The notes under the pieces are model-generated. The model had not been told where the DNA came from. It was given only the letters and a program-made list of their open reading frames with translations, and ran no database searches. From NCBI GenBank assembly GCA_934120265.1, contig CAKOTU010000021.1:1-10667 (forward strand): a stretch of DNA of 10,667 bases, read 5' to 3'. This document shows, in pieces, positions 6,117 to 10,667 of the stretch. The translations under genes and the position numbers were made by a program. Every line of letters begins with the position of its first letter. Within the stretch, counting starts at the first letter, position 1. The stretch is from an uncultured Bacilli bacterium (GTDB taxonomy: Bacteria; Bacillota_I; Bacilli_A; RF39; UBA660).

Positions 6117-7232
6117 GTGGATAATAATTGTAATTGTGGTGACTATGAAAGAATTAAGAAAAGAATAGAGGATGAACAAAAAAAATATAAATTTTGTTAT
6201 ATCCAGGGTCCAGCAGGTCCTAAAGGAAGTAAAGGAGAAAGAGGTGATGTTGGTCCTGCAACAATAAATGTAGGGTTAACAACAACTATTGATGAAGGAT
6301 TGGAAGCTAATGTTAGCAATGTGGGGACTAAAGATGATGTTATACTAAATTTTGAAATACCTAGAGGTATGAAGGGTGACAAAGGTGAACAAGGAATACC
6401 AGGAATTCAAGGAATAAAAGGAGAAAAAGGAGATATTGGGCCTCAGGGAATAAAAGGTGAAAGAGGAGAACAGGGACCATCAACTATTAAAATAGGTAAG
6501 ACAGAGACACTAGAACCTGATATAGAAGCACAAGTTACTAATGTTGGAACCCCTACAGATGTTATATTGGATTTTAAAATACCAAAAGGAGAAAAAGGAG
6601 ATAAAGGAGATATTGGACCTAGAGGTTTACCGGGAGAGATAGGAAGAACAGAACATATAGCCATAGATGAAACAGAAACACTAGAACCTGGAGAACCTGC
6701 TCAAGTGATGGATACTTTTGAAAATTGGGTTCATCATTTATCATTTTTAATACCAAAAGGAGAAAAGGGGGACGCTGGAGCAAAAGGTGATCAAGGTTCT
6801 CCTGGGACACCATTTGTTTCTTCTTATGGACTTAGATATGCGATGACAGATACGCAACTTGCATTAAATCAAGCAACAGATACTATAATTCCATTACCAG
6901 AAAAAGGAGTTTCTTTTTTTACAGAATATCCAGATGACAATTCTATTAAAATCAAGGAAACTGGAACTTACTTAGTATCATATTTATTATGTGGAGCCAC
7001 TAGTGAAGAATGTGCGTTAACTATGTCGGTTAGAGCAAACAATTTATTACAACCAGCCACAAGTGTAACAAAGGAATTTCAAGCACAAATAATTGGTTGT
7101 ATAAGTGGATCAACTATTGTATCACTCCAAGAAAATGATTTAGTTACTCTTAATGTAAAATCTTCTATGACTATTAATATAAGATTTAATGGTAGTACTA
7201 ATGCTATGTTAAGTGTTATTAAAATACACTAG
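6117..7232 (+). CDS. Collagen-like spore surface protein, paralogue with three beta modules (371 aa)
   Basis: The start is GTG 6117, seven bases after AAAAGGAGG (6101-6109). It puts NNCNCGDYERIKKRIEDE at the N-terminus, matching the gene at 4958. An in-frame TTG at 6072 overlaps the previous stop and lies ahead of the ribosome binding site. Gly-X-Y tracts are at 31-46, 85-120, 159-176 and 216-230. Beta modules are at 47-84, 121-158 and 177-215, each ending F-x-IP(R/K)G in register with the next triplet tract. The head, 231-371, is 141 residues like its neighbour's and shows IKIKETGTYLVSYLL and IVSLQENDLVTLNV, a C1q/BclA-type pattern. Four cysteines lie in the N-terminus and three in the head. 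It is probably a partner or variant filament of the 4958 product, perhaps forming mixed trimers (inference). The stop runs straight into a terminator. Confidence 0.82.
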   Translation: MDNNCNCGDYERIKKRIEDEQKKYKFCYIQGPAGPKGSKGERGDVGPATINVGLTTTIDEGLEANVSNVGTKDDVILNFEIPRGMKGDKGEQGIPGIQGIKGEKGDIGPQGIKGERGEQGPSTIKIGKTETLEPDIEAQVTNVGTPTDVILDFKIPKGEKGDKGDIGPRGLPGEIGRTEHIAIDETETLEPGEPAQVMDTFENWVHHLSFLIPKGEKGDAGAKGDQGSPGTPFVSSYGLRYAMTDTQLALNQATDTIIPLPEKGVSFFTEYPDDNSIKIKETGTYLVSYLLCGATSEECALTMSVRANNLLQPATSVTKEFQAQIIGCISGSTIVSLQENDLVTLNVKSSMTINIRFNGSTNAMLSVIKIH

Positions 7233-7265
7233 GAATAGAATAAATCTATTCTTTTTTTCTTTTTT
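7232..7265 (+). terminator. Intrinsic terminator of the collagen-like gene pair
   Basis: GAATAGA (7233-7239) pairs with TCTATTC (7245-7251) around loop ATAAA, extended by a G-T pair. It is followed by seven T, a C and six T. It begins at the stop codon of the collagen-like gene. Confidence 0.8.
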
Positions 7266-7316
7266 ATTATAAATTAATTAAGTAGTTTCACGTATAGAAC
7301 ATAATTTATAGTAAAG
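7251..7316 (+). repeat. Terminator-promoter spacer, copy 2 of 2
   Basis: This is the counterpart of 4850-4915: the same double T-tract and ATTATAAAT, a 24-base gap, then ACATAATTTATAGTAAAG (7299-7316). Here the Shine-Dalgarno follows at once, while copy 1 has about 27 extra bases before its own. Confidence 0.7.
7300..7308 (+). promoter_or_regulatory. SigK-like -10 element before the second beta-helix gene
   Basis: CATAATTTA is identical to the element at 2024-2032 and lies at almost the same distance from the following start (28 versus 27 bases). No AC is found 16-17 bases upstream; AG or GT sits there. The promoter is therefore weaker on paper than the copies at 2006 and 4881, and could be degenerate. 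Confidence 0.35.
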
Positions 7317-7327
7317 GGAGTGATAAT

Positions 7328-9184
7328 ATAAAAATAATTGATGATAAAACAGTTGTAGTAACAACAAGTGATGAATTAAAAACTGCAATAAGCGAAGATA
7401 ATGGGTATATTTATATTTATTTAGAAAACGATATTATGATTACTAGTGGTTTTACAATAAATAGAAATAAAGAAAAAATAATTGTTGATGGAACATATAA
7501 TGGGAATAAGTCTACATATACTAACAATTTAAGTGAAGCTATAGATGTAATAAATGTTAATCCAACAAATAAAAAAGTTATTTTTAAGAACATGAATATA
7601 GTAAGTTCACATTCTTATGGAGTTATTTATGTCCCATCCCATCCTAATTATTCTAATGTAGTTATCGAATATAATAATATTAATTTTAATGGAATAGAAC
7701 TTTCTTGTAATTACTATGGAGTAACTAAGATTGTGAATTCTGTTATTGAGGTAAAGGAAACAAACGGAGTTCAACCTCAACGCGTTTGTGATTCAAACAG
7801 AATTATAGTAGATGGAAAAACAACTATCAATAGTACTTCCCCAACAAACACTGTTTTTTTTCTTAATGATGTTATACCATCATACCTTAAAATTATGCCC
7901 GATAGCATAGTTAGTATAACAACAAATAAAGAATTGATGAATGGTACAAATAGGTTTGATTTAATAGTAGGTCATGGTTCAGAATTTCTTTTAACAACAG
8001 GAAATGGTTTTGCAATAACAACAACTCACGGAGCAAGAAATGTTGTGATAGAAGAAATGGCCAATTTTACTTTTATTGAAAAAGGACATCAAAGGGTTCC
8101 TATGTGGAATATATTTGGAGATTTTGTTGTAAAAGAAGGAGCAAGTGTATCAATATTAAACACCTATATGAGTACTCCTACAGATAATTATAATATATAT
8201 TTTAAAGGAACAAATCAGAAATTTATTTTGGATAATCCGAAATATATAAATATTTATACTAAAAATGCAAATGTACTATATACAAACAATGATGTTCAAT
8301 TTTCTTTTAAATTTAATAGAATAAATATGTGGTTAGAAGCTATAGACTATCTTAATGCTTATACTATAGATAATAAGCCAGATTTTTATTGGTATAAAGA
8401 AAATATCTGTACTGAAATTAATGGAACAATAACTAAAGATTCAACAATAATTACTTCGCACAATTTTACTCCAGAAGAATTAAATTCATTGTCCGATATA
8501 ACTAATTTTACTTTTCAGAAGAAAAAAATGTTAACTGTAGGAATGGTAAAAATTAATATTCATCCTATTATAGATACAGTAAATGTTTTATCGGGTCACA
8601 CTATTGGTTATGCAGATGTAGAAATAGAATATAATACGAAAACATTAACTGCTAAAGCTGATGAAAATGGCTTATTTGAATTTAATTTAGATAATATAAT
8701 ACCAAATGATACCACAGTTAAATTAACTACATATTTAAATGGATGTTTTACAGAAAGAAAGATTATAGTACCATTTTATGGTGAATTAACACTTTTACAA
8801 GTTACTGAAAATATCCCTTTTTCACAAAACAAAATCTCGCAAAAACCACTTATATTATCTAAAAAAAACCAAACTATCATAACTATAGTTGATAGTAGAA
8901 TAAATCATACTAAATGGAAATTATTTGCTAACTTTATAAATCCGATGATAGAAAGATCTGGGATGATATTGATAGATTCGTTATTATTTAAAAAGTTTAA
9001 TAATGAAATAATTAAATTAACAACGAGTAAAAAGTTAGTATATGAAGCTAATAATACCAGTGAAAATGTTGAAGTAAATAAAATAACTTTTTCTGTTGAT
9101 AAAGGATTATTATTAAGTCCTAACAAAAATTTGCTTGAAGATGAAGATTACTCTACTTTAATAATTTGGACTTTAGAAGAATAA
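7328..9184 (+). CDS. Beta-helix (pectate-lyase-like adhesive) paralogue with WxL-like end and ATA start codon (618 aa)
   Basis: The frame is intact from 7328 to TAA at 9184 and aligns along its whole length with the product of 2935. The paralogue starts ATG AAA ATA ATA; here the matching codons are ATA AAA ATA ATT. AAAGGGAG (7313-7320) lies seven bases before this ATA. An in-frame TAG lies at 7295-7297, and no ATG, GTG or TTG occurs in frame before ATG 7436. That ATG is 36 codons inside the conserved domain and has no ribosome binding site. The likely reading is an ATA start or a start-codon mutation. Shared landmarks include VIYVP, LTTGNGFAITTTHGARNVVI, HQRVPMW, DFYWYKE, an Ig/CnaB-like segment (ADVEIEYNTKTLTAKADENG), and a WxL-like end: IVDSRINHTKWKLFAN (about 520-535), with final IIWTLEE. 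There is no signal peptide. The role is probably a spore-surface adhesin, if it is translated. Confidence 0.68.
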   Translation: MKIIDDKTVVVTTSDELKTAISEDNGYIYIYLENDIMITSGFTINRNKEKIIVDGTYNGNKSTYTNNLSEAIDVINVNPTNKKVIFKNMNIVSSHSYGVIYVPSHPNYSNVVIEYNNINFNGIELSCNYYGVTKIVNSVIEVKETNGVQPQRVCDSNRIIVDGKTTINSTSPTNTVFFLNDVIPSYLKIMPDSIVSITTNKELMNGTNRFDLIVGHGSEFLLTTGNGFAITTTHGARNVVIEEMANFTFIEKGHQRVPMWNIFGDFVVKEGASVSILNTYMSTPTDNYNIYFKGTNQKFILDNPKYINIYTKNANVLYTNNDVQFSFKFNRINMWLEAIDYLNAYTIDNKPDFYWYKENICTEINGTITKDSTIITSHNFTPEELNSLSDITNFTFQKKKMLTVGMVKINIHPIIDTVNVLSGHTIGYADVEIEYNTKTLTAKADENGLFEFNLDNIIPNDTTVKLTTYLNGCFTERKIIVPFYGELTLLQVTENIPFSQNKISQKPLILSKKNQTIITIVDSRINHTKWKLFANFINPMIERSGMILIDSLLFKKFNNEIIKLTTSKKLVYEANNTSENVEVNKITFSVDKGLLLSPNKNLLEDEDYSTLIIWTLEE

Positions 9185-9195
9185 AGGGGTTGATT

Positions 9196-9540
9196 ATGCA
9201 AAAAGATTATATATATATTAAATTAAGTGGTGGTGTGTGTCATAATTATAAGATTATATTAAAGAACAAATGTAATAATATTGTTTTTGATGGAATAACA
9301 GATAATCAAGGAAAGATTAAAATCCCTATACAAAATAATGAAGTATATCAATTATTTGTTTTATCTAATTTAGGAACTTCAATAATATCTTTAATAGGAA
9401 GAAAAAATAGTTTTTATAACATAAACATTAATAATAAAGAAAAACGTATAATTACAATATTATTAAATGATGCCAATTATCCAAATATAAAAATAAAAGG
9501 AGGTAAGATGATATTATGGCAAGACATACAATTCCAATAA
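9196..9540 (+). CDS. Small beta-rich prealbumin/CnaB-like protein (114 aa)
   Basis: ATG 9196 follows AAAGGGG (9183-9189) by six bases. An upstream in-frame TTG at 9166 lies inside the previous gene and is rejected. The protein is short strands throughout (IYIKLSGG, YKIILKNKCNNIVFDGITDNQGKIKIPI). The strand-turn pattern with TDNQG resembles one CnaB or prealbumin-like domain. Residues 90-114 (LNDANYPNIKIKGGKMILWQ and five more) share the motif that ends the next protein. There are two cysteines (16 and 30) and no signal peptide. It starts 11 bases after the beta-helix gene, so it is in the same unit. Its 3' end overlaps the next gene by 25 bases and contains that gene's Shine-Dalgarno, which suggests coupled translation. 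The function is unknown; a surface or accessory structural role is inferred from context. Confidence 0.65.
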   Translation: MQKDYIYIKLSGGVCHNYKIILKNKCNNIVFDGITDNQGKIKIPIQNNEVYQLFVLSNLGTSIISLIGRKNSFYNININNKEKRIITILLNDANYPNIKIKGGKMILWQDIQFQ

Positions 9541-10061
9541 CTAACGGTAGAGGAAGTATAGAATTAGTAAATGGTAACTATAAAGCAAGTGCAACGGTAG
9601 AGGGGTATGATGAAACAACATTAACTCCTAACAATGTAACATTGGTAGAAGGAACTGATACCTATGCTTTTATGATTAGTGCTAAAGGGATTCTAACGCT
9701 TCATGTAACAGATACAGGGGATAAAATAACAGGAGTACAAGTAGTAGGTGCGAGATTTGTTAGAACTGATAGTACAGGTACTATTAAAACATCAGAAATT
9801 ACAACCGATAGTGATGGTAATGCAATATTTAATAATGTTCCGTTTTCACCATCAGGAAATATAGAAATATATTATAAACAAATAGCTAGTGATGGAAGAC
9901 ATACATTTGATGATACTGTAAAAAAAGTTGTAATGGATAGTGAAATAAAAACCGTTGAAATAGCTAATCCACAGGCTCCAATTAGGAACTTCACTTTAAC
10001 AGATGCAAGTTTTCCTAGTATAGTAATAAAAGATGGTCAAATAATTCTTGAAGATAATTAA
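9516..10061 (+). CDS. Prealbumin/CnaB-like structural protein (181 aa)
   Basis: ATG 9516 lies 12 bases after AAAAGGAGG (9495-9503), a little long but the only plausible start; a nearer ATG at 9508 is in the upstream gene's frame. Residues 1-50 form a beta-rich lead (GRGSIELVNGNYKASATVEG). Residues about 53-150 look like a prealbumin/CnaB-type domain (GILTLHVTDTG, GARFVRTDSTG, ITTDSDGNAIFNNVPF, EIYYKQIASDGRHTFDD). The end, FTLTDASFPSIVIKDGQIIL (159-178), repeats the motif at the end of the preceding protein. It has no cysteine, no signal peptide and no sortase motif, so a secreted pilin is unlikely. It ends the operon; a strong terminator starts eight bases after its stop. A spore-surface or matrix role is inferred from neighbours. 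Confidence 0.7.
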   Translation: MARHTIPITNGRGSIELVNGNYKASATVEGYDETTLTPNNVTLVEGTDTYAFMISAKGILTLHVTDTGDKITGVQVVGARFVRTDSTGTIKTSEITTDSDGNAIFNNVPFSPSGNIEIYYKQIASDGRHTFDDTVKKVVMDSEIKTVEIANPQAPIRNFTLTDASFPSIVIKDGQIILEDN

Positions 10062-10068
10062 GAATACT

Positions 10069-10109
10069 AAAAAAGATTTGCAGTACAAGTTATATTGCAA
10101 ATCTTTTTT
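10069..10109. terminator. Bidirectional terminator between convergent genes
   Basis: AAAAAAGATTTGCA (10069-10082) and TGCAAATCTTTTTT (10096-10109) form a perfect 14-bp stem with a 13-nt loop. The A-run on one side and T-run on the other give a U-tract in both directions. It serves the gene ending at 10061 and the minus-strand gene ending at 10141. Confidence 0.9.
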
Positions 10110-10140
10110 ATAAAATAAAGACATTATCTTATTACTTTAT

Positions 10141-10667
10141 TTATTCTTTTACAAGAGGATTAAAGTTTTCAATAGCATCAATTAATTTAGGATGCTCAAT
10201 GATAAAGTGTATAGTTGGATTAGAATTTTTTGATATAATTATATAATTGTTTTTTACGGTTGTTATAGTTATATTTTTAAACGTCTGATCATATATGTAA
10301 TTTATTTTATAGTTGTTTTCTTCTTTAGAATAATTTTTTGTAAGATTTAGATGTTCTATATATTCTTTATAAGTATAATTAATTCTTTTATTAAAAAATA
10401 AATTATCTAATAAAAGTGATGGCTCATTGGCTTTAAAATCATTTTCTTTAATTTTATAAATATAATCATTTACTATGTTCTTTTTCATAATATTTTTCAT
10501 ATATTTTAATTCATCATTTTTGTATTTAATTATTTTATTAGTATCTATTTTTGAAATATTATTTCTTTTTAAAATTTTCATTAATAATTCATCTGAAATT
10601 GTAAATAAAGGTAATGATGAAAGCAATCTTTTTCTATCACTAAATATATTTTCATCTTTTCTTAAAA
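10141..10667 (-). CDS. Unrecognised protein, C-terminal part (5' end outside window)
   Basis: The minus-strand frame is open from the window edge to TAA at 10141-10143, giving at least 175 residues. The TTG at 10626-10624 that could act as a start has no ribosome binding site and lies in an already open frame (RKDENIFSDRKRLLSS), so the gene almost certainly begins beyond the window. The visible part is Lys/Asn/Ile-rich and soluble, helical in the first half (LPLFTISDELLMKILKRNNI, then YKNDELKYMKNIMKK). It ends in short strands and IIEHPKLIDAIENFNPLVKE. I faintly recall similar C-terminal halves in long helix-turn-helix regulators of uncultured Bacillota, but no DNA-binding motif is visible here, so no function is claimed. 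It converges on the spore-surface operon and shares its terminator. Confidence 0.6.
   Translation of the reverse strand, partial: LRKDENIFSDRKRLLSSLPLFTISDELLMKILKRNNISKIDTNKIIKYKNDELKYMKNIMKKNIVNDYIYKIKENDFKANEPSLLLDNLFFNKRINYTYKEYIEHLNLTKNYSKEENNYKINYIYDQTFKNITITTVKNNYIIISKNSNPTIHFIIEHPKLIDAIENFNPLVKE

Noticed and set aside
9166..9195. TTG start extending the 124-residue version of the small beta-rich protein
   Set aside because: It overlaps the end of the previous gene and lies before the ribosome binding site that serves ATG 9196.
2051..10061. Prophage tail-fibre region, since collagen-like and prealbumin-like proteins also occur in phages
   Set aside because: There are no tail, capsid, lysis or integrase genes. 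CotF-like neighbours, several separate transcription units and SigK-like promoters fit a spore locus better. Not fully excluded by this window.

Overview
The window reads as a low-GC, AT-rich Bacillota chromosome segment. Strong AGGAGG-type ribosome binding sites, intrinsic terminators with T-tracts and mixed ATG/GTG starts all fit this. A tandem pair of small CotF-like spore coat genes points to an endospore former, probably an uncultured gut Bacilli or Clostridia lineage, although the sequence does not fix the genus. Most of the window (about 1.2 to 10.06 kb) looks like a locus for spore surface proteins.

Layout. (1) 1-1128: the 3' end of a long envelope-type protein with X-X-X-Leu-X-X-Gly heptads, closed by a terminator. 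(2) 1197-1734: two overlapping CotF-like coat genes, closed by a terminator. (3) 1735-2050: a spacer with two hairpins, a possible 26-codon gene and SigK-like promoter sequences. (4) 2051-4809: a collagen-like protein followed by a 624-residue beta-helix-like protein, then a terminator. (5) 4958-7232: two related collagen-like proteins, each with three beta modules set between Gly-X-Y tracts and a 141-residue C-terminal head, then a terminator. (6) 7328-10061: a second beta-helix-like paralogue whose start position is ATA instead of ATG, then two small prealbumin/CnaB-like proteins, closed by a strong bidirectional terminator. (7) 10141-10667, minus strand: the 3' part of an unrecognised gene that runs off the window.

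How the genes may work together (inference): none of the proteins encoded between 1197 and 10061 begins with a Sec signal peptide, yet their architectures are those of surface fibres and adhesins. That suits proteins made in the mother cell cytoplasm and assembled onto the forespore from outside. The collagen-like proteins would form filaments with globular heads, like the BclA nap of Bacillus exosporia. The beta-helix and prealbumin-like proteins would be further surface or adhesive components. The collagen/beta-helix pairing occurs twice, and the spacers at 4850-4915 and 7251-7316 are visibly related, so the locus has probably grown by duplication. The points most worth checking are the ATA start, the repeated SigK-like promoters, the shared YE(R/K)I N-terminal signature and the WxL-like ends of the beta-helix proteins.
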